Positions 9,572-17,119 are shown, counted from the first letter of the stretch. The stretch: 64,000 bases of DNA from Polyangium fumosum (GCF_005144585.1 NZ_SSMQ01000048.1:1-64000); one strand, 5' to 3'. A program made the numbers and translations. Notes: generated by a model not told the origin, from the letters alone.

Positions 9572-10027
9572 ATGCCCATTCTCCTGCCGCGCCCGCTCCT
9601 CCTCGTCCTCGCCGCGTCCCTCTTCGCCTGCGCCAGCCAAACGCCCCCGCCGCATCCGCCCGGCGCGCCTCTCGCCGCGGCCGCGCCTGCCAAGGGGTAC
9701 GACGCCCGCGGGCAGGCCAAGCCCTGCGAGCCTCCGCCGGCCGAGTGCCCCGCCGTCTCGCCCGATCGTGAGCTCGCCGATCGTTGCTCGCTCGGCGGCT
9801 TCCGCATGATCCAGTGCGGCTGCGAGATGCTCTGCGGCGGCAATCCGGGCAGCGGCGAGAAACAAGCCTACGACGCCGAGGGCCACGGCAAGGCCTGCGC
9901 CCCCGCGAAGGACGATTGCACGCCCGAGCCCGCCCGCGCCGCCTTCCAGGACGCTTGCTCCGAGAAGGGGCACAAGCTCCAGGTCTGCGGCTGTGAATGG
10001 CTTTGCTCGGGAAACCCCGCCCCATGA
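9572..10027 (+). CDS. Cys-rich lipoprotein with an internal duplication
   Basis: A 151-aa protein with a lipoprotein signal peptide (hydrophobic LLLVLAASLFAC, lipidated Cys in FAC-A). The mature part consists of two copies of a roughly 50-residue module. Each begins G/AYDAxGxxKxC and ends CGCExLCxGNP, with four conserved Cys between (residues about 45-95 and 102-150). The spacing suggests paired disulfides in each copy, as expected for an exported domain. I do not recognise the family. The start was chosen at the ATG that gives a clean signal peptide; the frame remains open upstream through the minisatellite, which is not part of the gene. The RNA ligase gene begins 7 bp downstream on the same strand. 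Confidence 0.8.
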   Translation: MPILLPRPLLLVLAASLFACASQTPPPHPPGAPLAAAAPAKGYDARGQAKPCEPPPAECPAVSPDRELADRCSLGGFRMIQCGCEMLCGGNPGSGEKQAYDAEGHGKACAPAKDDCTPEPARAAFQDACSEKGHKLQVCGCEWLCSGNPAP

Positions 10028-10034
10028 GTCGCCC

Positions 10035-11105
10035 ATGACGCCCCCGCCCATCCCCCCGTTTTCCCCGTACGAAAAGATCGCCGAGAGCCTCGCGGCCGCC
10101 CTGGGCGACGACGAGGCGGCCCACCGCGCGGCGAGCCGGGCCGAGTGGATCGTCACCGAGAAGATCCACGGCGCGAACTTCTGCTTCGTCACGGAGGGCG
10201 AGGAGGTGCGGTGCGCCAAACGAAAGGGCCTCCTGGCGGACGACGAGGACTTTTTTGGTCATCGCGGCGTCCTGCGCCGATGCGCGGGCGGCGTGCGGGA
10301 CGTGCTCGCCCGGGTCAAAACCCGCGCGCCGAAGGCGACGAGCGTCTTCGTGTATGGAGAGCTCTTCGGCGGCGGTTATCCGCACCCCGACGTCCCGCCC
10401 GTCCCCGGGGTGCAGCCCGTGCAAACCGGGTGCTGGTATGCCCCGGGGATCGAGTTCTGCGCGTTCGACGTGGGGTTCGTGCAGGAAGGGGGTCCGGAGC
10501 GCGTGTACCTCGATCAAGACGAGGCCCGCGAGGCGTGCGAGGAGGCCGGCATTCCCTTCGCGCGGCCGCTCTTCCGCGGCCGGTACGAGGACGCGTTTGC
10601 CTACCCCCTCGGCTTCGAGACGACGATCCCCGCGCGGCTCGGCCTGCCTTCGCTCGGGCCCTCGAACAAGGCCGAAGGCGTCGTCCTGAAGCCCGCCCGC
10701 GCGCTCGTCGTGCCGAGGCGCGCGGGCGTGGTGCGGCCCGTCGTGAAACGCAAGATTGCCGAGTTCGCCGAGGACGAGCGTTTTCACGAGGCCGAGAAAT
10801 GGTCCGGCCCGCGCGCGCCCGCCGCCTCGGCGCTCGATTGGCTCGTGCACGAGGCCTCGTCCCTTGTGAACGAGAATCGCCTGAACGCCGCCGTCTCCAA
10901 GGTCGGACCGACGCGGCCCGGGGACACGGCGCGGCTCGGCGAGGTGCTCGCCCTCGTCCGCGAGGACCTCGACGTCGAGCTCCACGCGCGCCACGCCGAC
11001 GCCCTGCGCGCCCTCTCGCCCGCCGATTCCCGCGCGCTCGCCGCCCACCTCGACAGCGAAGCCCGCGCCCTCGTGGAGCTCTACCTCGGCGCCGCGCCGC
11101 CCTGA
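10035..11105 (+). CDS. Rnl2-type RNA ligase
   Basis: A 356-aa protein with the nucleotidyltransferase motifs of T4 RNA ligase 2-like enzymes in order: motif I EKIHGANF (K43, predicted AMP-accepting lysine), motif III YGELFGG, motif IIIa FCAFDVGF, motif IV EGVVLKP, and motif V VKRKIAEF. Such enzymes seal nicked RNA, through a ligase-adenylate intermediate formed from ATP. The protein is cytoplasmic, with a helical C-terminal domain of about 120 residues. The start is the ATG giving MTPPPIPPFSPYEKI; an earlier in-frame start would overlap the lipoprotein gene. The 3' end overlaps the convergent ankyrin gene by 25 bp. The physiological substrate in myxobacteria is unknown; RNA repair is inference. 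Confidence 0.88.
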   Translation: MTPPPIPPFSPYEKIAESLAAALGDDEAAHRAASRAEWIVTEKIHGANFCFVTEGEEVRCAKRKGLLADDEDFFGHRGVLRRCAGGVRDVLARVKTRAPKATSVFVYGELFGGGYPHPDVPPVPGVQPVQTGCWYAPGIEFCAFDVGFVQEGGPERVYLDQDEAREACEEAGIPFARPLFRGRYEDAFAYPLGFETTIPARLGLPSLGPSNKAEGVVLKPARALVVPRRAGVVRPVVKRKIAEFAEDERFHEAEKWSGPRAPAASALDWLVHEASSLVNENRLNAAVSKVGPTRPGDTARLGEVLALVREDLDVELHARHADALRALSPADSRALAAHLDSEARALVELYLGAAPP

Positions 11106-11797
11106 TCGACCGGAATCCCGAGCCGCTCGGCGACCTTCTGCCGCCACGCTTCGAGCGGCGAATCCGCCGCCGGGATCGGCTTCTCCGCGAGCTTGCGCAC
11201 GGACAGGCCGACCTGATCTTTCGCCTCCGGATCGGCGCCGCGATCGAGCAGCTTGTGCACCTCGTCGTACCGATTGAGGTACGCGAGCCGCAGCGCGGGC
11301 GTCTGCTCCATCTTGTTTTTCACGTCCACGGGGACGCCCCGATCGAACAGGACCCCGAGGTGTTGCCATTGCCCGACGTTGAGGGCCTGGTGGGCGAGGG
11401 GAACGCCCTTGTCGTTCTCGAGGTTCGGATTGCCGCCATGGTCGAGCAGGAGGCCGAGGAAGCGCGGATCGGGGCTCGTCGCGGCCAGGAGCATCGGCGA
11501 GGTGCCGATCGGCGTGAGCACGTTCGGCTTCGCGCCGGCCGCGAGCAAGGCGCGCACGGCGAGCTCGTTCTTCGCGACGATCTCGTACATGAGCAGGTTC
11601 ACGCCCGAAGGCGCGACCTCATCGAGATCCGCGCCGCGATCGACGAGCGCGCGGAGCGTCGCCACGTCGCCACGCTCGGCGGCCGCGGCGGCCTCGCGCA
11701 GCCGCTCGCTCGGGAACACCTCGTTCGCGGGCGGGAGGGGCGGCCTCTCACCGACGAGCCCCGCGAGACCTGCGGCGAATCGCTTGACGTCCTTCAC
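11081..11797 (-). CDS. Ankyrin-repeat protein, candidate immunity partner of the PAAR lipase
   Basis: A 238-aa soluble protein made of about four to five ankyrin-like repeats between residues 30 and 210 (for example DVATLRALVDRGADLD, ELAVRALLAAGAKPN, RFLGLLLDHGGNPN, YDEVHKLLDRGADPEAKD). It has no signal peptide. The start is a GTG whose last two bases lie in the upstream stop codon (ATGTGA context), so translation is coupled to the PAAR-lipase gene. Ankyrin proteins encoded directly after secreted lipase or PAAR effectors often act as immunity proteins; applying that here is inference from position. The 3' end runs 25 bp into the convergent RNA ligase gene. Confidence 0.8.
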   Translation of the reverse strand: MKDVKRFAAGLAGLVGERPPLPPANEVFPSERLREAAAAAERGDVATLRALVDRGADLDEVAPSGVNLLMYEIVAKNELAVRALLAAGAKPNVLTPIGTSPMLLAATSPDPRFLGLLLDHGGNPNLENDKGVPLAHQALNVGQWQHLGVLFDRGVPVDVKNKMEQTPALRLAYLNRYDEVHKLLDRGADPEAKDQVGLSVRKLAEKPIPAADSPLEAWRQKVAERLGIPVDQGGAAPR

Positions 11798-13059
11798 ATC
11801 ATCCCCTGGATGGTCGCGATGTCCTGGCTCTTCTGTTGCTCGATGCCCGCTTCGTGGGTGCTGTGCCGCTCGGTCCGCTCGCCGAAGATGGCGAGCTCCT
11901 GCTCCGCCTCCGCCCGCGCCCACTCGCCGGTGCGCTTGCCCATGTCGAACGGATTGAGCCACCCCGTCCAGTGATCCGGCTGCTGGAACGTCGGCTCCGG
12001 CGGCCACCCGCGCGCCGTGAAGCTGCCGTCCGGATTCTGGTTCACCGCGTTCAAGTCGTACCGGTTGCCGATCGCGTCCGGCATCATCCCGGCGATGGGC
12101 GACTGCTCCTGCGCCCAGGTCAGGATCTCGCCGTCGACCCGGTACGCGTCGACGAGGTCGTTCGCCTGCGAAGCATCGAGGCCGTAACGATCGTACGTGT
12201 TGTTGTGGATGCCCGAGGCGTTGAAGGTGTTCGCGGGCAGGCCGGAGGCGAGGGAGCCGGCCGAGGCGAGGCCGCCGCCGAGGGAGTGCCCGGCGATGCT
12301 CGCGTTGTCGCCGTAGACCGCGGCGACCTGCCGCGAGAGCTCGACGGCCTGCGTGTACTGCGCCCCTTCGAGGCCCGAGCCCTGCGAGAGGTTGCCCCAG
12401 AGCCAGTCGTTGCCGTTCCACTGGTTCCAGGTCTCGAACTCCGTGCCGCGCATGATCAGCCGGTAGCTGCCATCGATGTCGGAGCGGTAGAGGTCGGAGT
12501 AAAACCCGGTGCTGTCGTCGTGGAAGGTGGCGTTGCGTAGCTCCGGCGGGAGGTCGTTCGGGCCGAGGCGCGTCCAGCCCTCGGGCGCGCCGCTCGTGCG
12601 GTAGACGTCGTTCACGAGGCGCGCGTCCTCGACGGCGTGGTTGTTCCGAGCAAGGCGCTCGGCCGCGTTTGAGAGGCGGTCCCTCTCGGCGCCGTTCGGC
12701 ATGGAGGCCGCGCGCTGGCGAGCCGCGTCGATGAGGCGCAAGCGTTCCATGAGGCGCATGCGTTTGTCCGCCGCGGTCATCTTGCCGATGATCACGGTGG
12801 GGCACCCCTCGTCGATGAGCCCGCCATGGGCCGTCCCATCACCAAAGCGCGCCGCCATCTTGCCTTCGAGGAGCACCGTGGGCTCGCCGATGCCGATGAT
12901 GTCGGGCGGCGAGCCCGTGCACTCGAGCAAGTCGGTCACGCGAGCCGCAGGCTCGCCGCCGACGAGGATGGTCGGCGCGCAAGCAGGCAAGATGTCCTTG
13001 CCGACGTGCTGCAAACAGAGGTGATGATCGCCTTTGCGTGCTGCGATGGGGTCGCTCAT
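11794..13059 (-). CDS. PAAR-domain lipase, candidate type VI secretion effector
   Basis: A 421-aa protein. Residues 1-95 form a PAAR domain (MSDPIAARKGDHH, CAPTILVGGEPAARVTD, PTVLLEGKMAARFGDGTAHGG, PTVIIGK), the sharp tip that caps VgrG spikes. A helical linker follows. Residues about 180-350 are a class 3 lipase-like alpha/beta hydrolase with nucleophile S259 in IAGHSLGGG. The C-terminal 70 residues are helical and charged. PAAR domains fused to lipases are well known as type VI effectors that attack target-cell lipids. No other type VI component is in the window, so the delivery route is inferred. The start is ATG, MSDPIAARK; sequence before it is unlike a PAAR N-terminus. It is coupled to the ankyrin gene. 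Confidence 0.85.
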   Translation of the reverse strand: MSDPIAARKGDHHLCLQHVGKDILPACAPTILVGGEPAARVTDLLECTGSPPDIIGIGEPTVLLEGKMAARFGDGTAHGGLIDEGCPTVIIGKMTAADKRMRLMERLRLIDAARQRAASMPNGAERDRLSNAAERLARNNHAVEDARLVNDVYRTSGAPEGWTRLGPNDLPPELRNATFHDDSTGFYSDLYRSDIDGSYRLIMRGTEFETWNQWNGNDWLWGNLSQGSGLEGAQYTQAVELSRQVAAVYGDNASIAGHSLGGGLASAGSLASGLPANTFNASGIHNNTYDRYGLDASQANDLVDAYRVDGEILTWAQEQSPIAGMMPDAIGNRYDLNAVNQNPDGSFTARGWPPEPTFQQPDHWTGWLNPFDMGKRTGEWARAEAEQELAIFGERTERHSTHEAGIEQQKSQDIATIQGMM

Positions 13060-13200
13060 CCGGGGCCTCGGGGTCGATCGGGCGCGGCCATGATCACCCG
13101 GGAGGCGAGGCGATGGGAAGCGCGAAATGGCAAAGGTGTGTGCTTCTTTGCGGCAGCATACCTCGCCTCCTCGCCGCATCCGCGCTAGCTTCGCGGGAAG

Positions 13201-13737
13201 ATGTGGTCCGGGCTCGATCGACCCCTCATCTTGCGGTCGTTGGCGCTGCTCCTCGGGGGCGCCGTGCTCGGCCTCGGCATCAACGCCGCGCGGCCCACAG
13301 GCGTCGCCCTCACCGGCTTCGAGCCACCCACGGCATGCACCGCAGCCGCCGCCGAAGAGGCGCCCGTGATCGAGATGACCCCGCGCGAGGCTTCGAGCCT
13401 GTGCGGTCAGTCGGGCACGCTCTTCGCCGACACCCGCACAGCCGAGAGCTTCGAGGCCGGGCACGTGGCCGACGCCATCCACCTGCCGTGCGACATGACC
13501 GCGAGCGGCGCCGAGGTGGCGATGAAGGAGCTCGGCCACGCGCAGACGATCGTGGTCTACGGCGCGTCGACCGAAGAAGCCGCCGAGGTGGCCGAGACGC
13601 TGCGCCGCCGCGGGCTGAAGATGGACGTGCGCGTGCTCCGCGGCGGCTTTTCCGCATGGGAGCAAGAGGGCCTGGCGTGCGCCTCGGGCCCATGCCCCGG
13701 CTGCGCCATCACCCACAAACAGGAGCCGAGCCCGTGA
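13201..13737 (+). CDS. Membrane-anchored rhodanese-like protein lacking the active-site Cys
   Basis: A 178-aa protein with an N-terminal hydrophobic anchor (residues about 9-28) and a rhodanese-like domain at about 55-160 (LFADTRTAESFEAGHVADAIHLP, VRVLRGGFSAWEQEG). At the catalytic loop position the expected Cys is replaced by Gly (VVYGAST, G121), so classic sulfurtransfer is unlikely. A short Cys cluster closes the protein (C160, C165, C168 in CASGPCPGC) and could bind a metal or exchange disulfides. The stop overlaps the GTG start of the next gene by 4 bp (GTGA), so the two are translationally coupled. The domain probably faces the periplasm, judging from the single N-terminal anchor. Confidence 0.8.
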   Translation: MWSGLDRPLILRSLALLLGGAVLGLGINAARPTGVALTGFEPPTACTAAAAEEAPVIEMTPREASSLCGQSGTLFADTRTAESFEAGHVADAIHLPCDMTASGAEVAMKELGHAQTIVVYGASTEEAAEVAETLRRRGLKMDVRVLRGGFSAWEQEGLACASGPCPGCAITHKQEPSP

Positions 13738-14171
13738 AAAAGACCGCGCTTCTTTGGCTTCTGCGCCTCGGCCTCGGCGGCATGTTCCTCGCGGCCGGCG
13801 CGCTCAAGTGGAGCGACCCGACGTCCTTCGCGCTGGAGATCCACAACTACCAGCTCCTGCCCGATCTCGCCCCGCTGCTCGCCGCGACGCTACCCGCCGT
13901 GGAGATCGTCCTCGGCCTCGCGATCCTCGTAGGCCCGCGGCCCTGGGTCCGCGCCAGCGCGCTCGCCTCCACGCTCGTGCTCGGCGTGTTCACGGTGGCC
14001 GTGGCATCCGTGGTCGCACGTGGCGTGAACATCACGTGTGGCTGCTTCGGCGAGGGATCAGGGCCCGTGACGATGTGGACCGTGCTGCGCGACGTGGTGC
14101 TCGTCGCCGCAGGCGTGCTGCTGTTTCGGCTTGCCTCGCCGCCGCCGGCGTCGGCTGTTCCTGCGGGCTGA
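13734..14171 (+). CDS. MauE/DoxX-like redox membrane protein
   Basis: A 145-aa integral membrane protein with four predicted helices (about residues 4-24, 44-64, 70-92 and 113-135). It has the short CGCFG motif between helices 3 and 4 that is typical of MauE/DoxX-type proteins. MauE is needed for maturation of disulfide-rich methylamine dehydrogenase; the broader family is linked to periplasmic thiol redox. The GTG start overlaps the stop of the rhodanese-like gene, so the two products are made together and probably work together on sulfur or disulfide chemistry (inference). The stop codon is followed immediately by one copy of the four-hairpin element. Confidence 0.82.
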   Translation: MKKTALLWLLRLGLGGMFLAAGALKWSDPTSFALEIHNYQLLPDLAPLLAATLPAVEIVLGLAILVGPRPWVRASALASTLVLGVFTVAVASVVARGVNITCGCFGEGSGPVTMWTVLRDVVLVAAGVLLFRLASPPPASAVPAG

Positions 14172-14320
14172 GGGCGTCGCGCCGGGGCGCTGCCCCGGAC
14201 CCCGCGGGGGCTGTCCGCCCCTCGACCCGGACCAGGCACGGCCTGGACCGAAGGTGGAAGAACTGCGCGATGCGCAGTTCTTCCAACGGGCCCGTGGCAA
14301 GACCCTGGAGGGGGTTTCAA
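14172..14320 (+). repeat. Four-hairpin 3' element, copy A
   Basis: This copy starts at the MauE-like stop codon and reads away from it. In order: hairpin 1 CCGGGGC/GCCCCGG; hairpin 2 GGGGC-TGTCC-GCCCC; hairpin 3 CCAGGC-ACG-GCCTGG; hairpin 4 with 13-bp arms GGAAGAACTGCGC and loop GAT (14256-14284); then a tail containing GGCAAGACC. It lies tail-to-tail with copy B. Confidence 0.85.
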
Positions 14321-14380
14321 GCTGGCGACGGGCACGTTGCCGGTGCAGCCGGCAGCGCTACCGTGTTGATTGGCAGGGTC

Positions 14381-14520
14381 GTCGCCAGTCTTGCCCCTGG
14401 CTGTTCGATGAACTGCGCATCGCGCAGTTCATCGACCCCGGGTCCAGCGCCTCGCTGGTCCGGGTCCAGGGGTGGACAACCCCTGGTCGGGGCCCGGGGT
14501 GAAACCCCGGCGCGACGCCC
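14381..14520 (-). repeat. Four-hairpin 3' element, copy B
   Basis: Inverted relative to copy A. Its leading edge lies 1-2 nt after the stop of the minus-strand papain-like gene. All four hairpins are kept with changed but still paired arms: hairpin 1 CCGGGGT/ACCCCGG, hairpin 2 GGGGT-TGTCC-ACCCC, hairpin 3 CCAGCG/CGCTGG, and hairpin 4 arms CGATGAACTGCGC/GCGCAGTTCATCG. Confidence 0.85.
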
Positions 14521-14521
14521 C

Positions 14522-15241
14522 TCAAGCTCCATCGCTGGAGGAGACGGCGGGCAAAAAGCCAATCGTGTTCCGCCCGGCCTCGTCTTTTCCGATGGCTTCG
14601 ACGTAGCGCTTCCAGTCGGCTTCTCCGGGGCGGATGATCTGGCTGCCGTCTTCGCGGGGGTAGGGATCGAAGATGAAGAGCCCGCGCGTGTCGCGGCCGA
14701 CGAGGATCCAGTGGTCGCCTTCGTCGCCGAATATCGAGATCTTTGCGGGCCAGCATTCGCCTTTGCGGTCGAGCGTGCGCGCGACGTCGTCGTCGTTCTG
14801 CTTTCGCGGCGGCGAGAAGCCTGCGCGTTGCATCAGGTGGAGCAGCTTGCGGTACTCCATTCCGCCGTCCATGCCGCGGTAGCGCCGGTAGAGGAGGATC
14901 GCGTAATCTGCGAGCGCGCCGTAGGTCGCGCCTGGGCCTCCGCCTGCGATGCCTTGCGCGAGCCGCGTGAGCTCGTTGCGCTTCTCGTCGTCGAGCTCGT
15001 CTGCGATCTGCTCGGCGAGCGCGACGAGCCCGGCGTAGCCTGCGGTCGCGAGCATCGCGCCCACGAGCGAGACGGCGCCGCATGCGTGTGCGCTTGCCGA
15101 GGGGCTCGAACCGTTCAGTTGGGTGAGCTTGTCGAGCGCCTCCATCGCGTCCCGCGGGAGCTGCTCCTCGTCCGCGACGACGGGCCAGTCCACGTGGTGG
15201 ATGCCGGAGGAAAACTCGTTCGAGCCGGAGGACGGGGGCAT
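14522..15241 (-). CDS. Papain-like (C39-like) cysteine peptidase-fold protein
   Basis: A 239-aa protein without signal peptide or membrane segment. C54 (SAHACGAVSLVGAML), H177 and D192 (GDHWILVGRD then FIFDPYP) match the Cys/His/Asp order of C39-like and other papain-fold peptidases, where an N-terminal helix begins at the Cys and HW(I/V)LVG then a D-P turn follow in the sheet. Between them lies a helical insertion of about 100 residues. Whether it is an active peptidase, a transglutaminase-like enzyme or a toxin is not clear from sequence. It is co-directional with the M20 peptidase, 44 nt downstream of it, so the two may share a transcript. It carries copy B of the four-hairpin element right after its stop. 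Confidence 0.6.
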   Translation of the reverse strand: MPPSSGSNEFSSGIHHVDWPVVADEEQLPRDAMEALDKLTQLNGSSPSASAHACGAVSLVGAMLATAGYAGLVALAEQIADELDDEKRNELTRLAQGIAGGGPGATYGALADYAILLYRRYRGMDGGMEYRKLLHLMQRAGFSPPRKQNDDDVARTLDRKGECWPAKISIFGDEGDHWILVGRDTRGLFIFDPYPREDGSQIIRPGEADWKRYVEAIGKDEAGRNTIGFLPAVSSSDGA

Positions 15242-15285
15242 GACACGAGGATACTACGACCCGCCTCTGCCGTGCCCCGATCTCT

Positions 15286-16710
15286 TCACGCGCCGCGGGT
15301 GAAATGATCCGCGATGACGCTGGCGACGCACGCCGTGAGCTTCTTGCCACAACGGATGTGCAAGAACTCGTTCGGGCCGTGTGCGTTCGACTGCGGGCCG
15401 AGCACGCCCGTGATGAGGTACTGGGCCTCGGGGAACTTCTCGCCGAGCATGGCCATGAACGGGATGGTCCCGCCCTCGCCGAAGGCCATCGCGGGCTGGC
15501 CGAAGAATGCTTGGCTCGCGCGCTGCATCGCCTCGTCGAGCCATGGCGCGAGCGGCGGCGCGTCCCAGCCCTCCGAGGGCTCCGAGAGCGTGAACGTCAC
15601 GTCGGCCCCGTAGGGCGGATTCGCTTCGAGGGCGCGCTTCAGCGCGTCGGCTGCGCGCCGCGGGTTCACGCGCGGCGGGATCCGCATCGAGAGTTTGACC
15701 TTCGTGAAGGGCCTGAGCACGTTGCCTGCGCTCGCGATCGGCGGGATCCCGTCCACGCCTGTGACGCTGAGCGCCGGGCGCCACGTCCGGTTCAGCAGGA
15801 GCTGCTTGTTGTCGTCGGCCATCGGCCGCGCGCCTGCGGCCCACGGCATCTCCGTGTAGACCGCGTCGCCGAGCACGGCGGCTGCGGCCTCGGCCTGGGC
15901 GATGCGCTGCTCGGGGACGACCGCGAAGAGCTCGTCGAGCAGGATTCGCCCGGTGCGCTCGTCCTCCACGCGTGAGAGGAGCTGGCGGAGGATGCGGAAG
16001 CTCGACGCCGCGACGCCGCTCGCCGATCCCGAGTGCACGCCCTCGCGCAGGATGCGGACTTCGAGCGTGCCTTGCACGAGGCCCCGCAGCGAGGTCGTGG
16101 TCCAGAGCTGATCGTAGTTGCCGCAGCCGGAGTCGAGGCAAACGACCAGGCTCGGCTTGCCGATGCGGGGGGCGAGCGCGTCGATGTACGCGGGCAGGTC
16201 GAAGCTGCCGCTCTCCTCGCACGCCTCGATCAGGACGACGCAACGCGCATGCGGGAGGCCTTGCTCGGCGAGCAGGCGGAGGGCGGCGACGGAGGCGAAG
16301 GCCGAGTAGCCGTCGTCCGCGCCGCCGCGGCCGTAGAGCTTGTCGCCTTCGCGCACGGGTTCCCAGGGGCCTTTGCCCTCGGCCCAGCCGGTCATCTCGG
16401 GCTGCTTGTCGAGGTGCCCGTAGAGCAGGACGGTGTCGTCGCCCTTGCCGGGGATCTCCATGAAGATGACGGGCGTGCGGCCTTCGAGGCGCACGACCTC
16501 GACCTGGAGGCCCGGGACGGGCTGCGCGCGGCACCACTGCTCGATGAGGGCGACGGCCCGCTCCATGTGACCGTTCTCGCGCCAGGCACGGTCGAACGAG
16601 GGGGATTTGCAGGGGATGCGGATGTAGTCGGTGAGGGCGGGGAGGATCTCCTGCTCCCAGATGCGCTCGGAGAAGGCTTCGGCGTGGGACTTGTCGAGCT
16701 TGGTGGTCAT
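15286..16710 (-). CDS. M20 family metallopeptidase (dipeptidase-like)
   Basis: A 474-aa cytoplasmic peptidase. Metal-binding and catalytic segments of clan MH are present: LLYGHLDKQPE (His and following Asp), GRGGADDGYS (bridging Asp), EACEESGS (Glu pair), CLDSGCG, and the C-terminal AHGPNEFLHI His. A dimerisation lid domain sits at about residues 215-340 (REGVHSGSASG onwards). The length fits M20 dipeptidases and carnosinase-like enzymes that cleave small peptides using two zinc ions. The start ATG (MTTKLDKSHAEAF) has AAGGAA upstream at good spacing. The papain-like gene follows by 44 nt. Confidence 0.92.
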   Translation of the reverse strand: MTTKLDKSHAEAFSERIWEQEILPALTDYIRIPCKSPSFDRAWRENGHMERAVALIEQWCRAQPVPGLQVEVVRLEGRTPVIFMEIPGKGDDTVLLYGHLDKQPEMTGWAEGKGPWEPVREGDKLYGRGGADDGYSAFASVAALRLLAEQGLPHARCVVLIEACEESGSFDLPAYIDALAPRIGKPSLVVCLDSGCGNYDQLWTTTSLRGLVQGTLEVRILREGVHSGSASGVAASSFRILRQLLSRVEDERTGRILLDELFAVVPEQRIAQAEAAAAVLGDAVYTEMPWAAGARPMADDNKQLLLNRTWRPALSVTGVDGIPPIASAGNVLRPFTKVKLSMRIPPRVNPRRAADALKRALEANPPYGADVTFTLSEPSEGWDAPPLAPWLDEAMQRASQAFFGQPAMAFGEGGTIPFMAMLGEKFPEAQYLITGVLGPQSNAHGPNEFLHIRCGKKLTACVASVIADHFTRGA

Positions 16711-16783
16711 GCGGGGTCGTTCCTTGGGCGGGACCTTAACGCCGAAGGGGGGGCCAGGTGAAGCCAGGTGCTCATCGTCGGCC

Positions 16784-16922
16784 GTCGCGCCGGGGCGCTG
16801 CCCCGGTCCCCGCGGGGGCTGTCCGCCCCTCGACCCGGACCAGGCACGGCCTGGACCGGGGTGGAAGAACTGCGCGATGCGCAGTTCTTCCAGCGAGCCG
16901 GTGGCAAGACCCTGGAGGGGGG
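16784..16922 (+). repeat. Four-hairpin element, copy C (orphan)
   Basis: All four hairpins are intact (for example hairpin 4 arms GGAAGAACTGCGC/GCGCAGTTCTTCC). Unlike the other copies it does not follow an intact stop codon. It sits in the gap upstream of the M20 peptidase and next to a DUF2252 gene remnant, with its far end facing the remnant. Confidence 0.82.
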
Positions 16923-16967
16923 TCTCGAGCCGGCGACGTGTACGCGACGTGGCCCGTTCCGAGGTAG

Positions 16968-17119
16968 GTCGCCCGAGCGCGCGTGGGCGCGTGCGAGGGG
17001 CCAGCCGCAGAGACTGCCGTACGTCGTCAAGGTGACCCGATCCAGCGCGGCGACGTCCACCGAGAACTTCCAGTCGCGGAGCTGGCGCAGGTCGTCGTCG
17101 CTCCCTCCCTCGGCGAGCG
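16968..17119 (-). pseudogene. C-terminal remnant of a DUF2252 gene
   Basis: The minus strand reads LRDWKFSVDVAALDRVTL then TYGSLCGWPLARAHARSGD. This matches the conserved C-terminal end of DUF2252 proteins (Trp-Lys, then YxxLCGWxLARAHARSGD). There is no upstream part of the gene: the DUF4239 coding sequence abuts directly. After HARSGD the frame runs into unrelated sequence and element copy C. The fragment of about 50 codons is too short to function and looks like deletion debris. Confidence 0.7.

Noticed and set aside
8283-11369. Open frame of about 1000 codons spanning the repeats and the RNA ligase, minus strand
   Set aside because: It covers three unrelated features in antisense or across non-coding repeats. 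The minisatellite has frame-breaking insertions and the rest is the complement of real genes.
14256-14284. Hairpin 4 as part of a tRNA or phage attachment site
   Set aside because: No tRNA cloverleaf, T-loop or anticodon arm fits, and the hairpin recurs with changed arms at seven loci without integrase genes.
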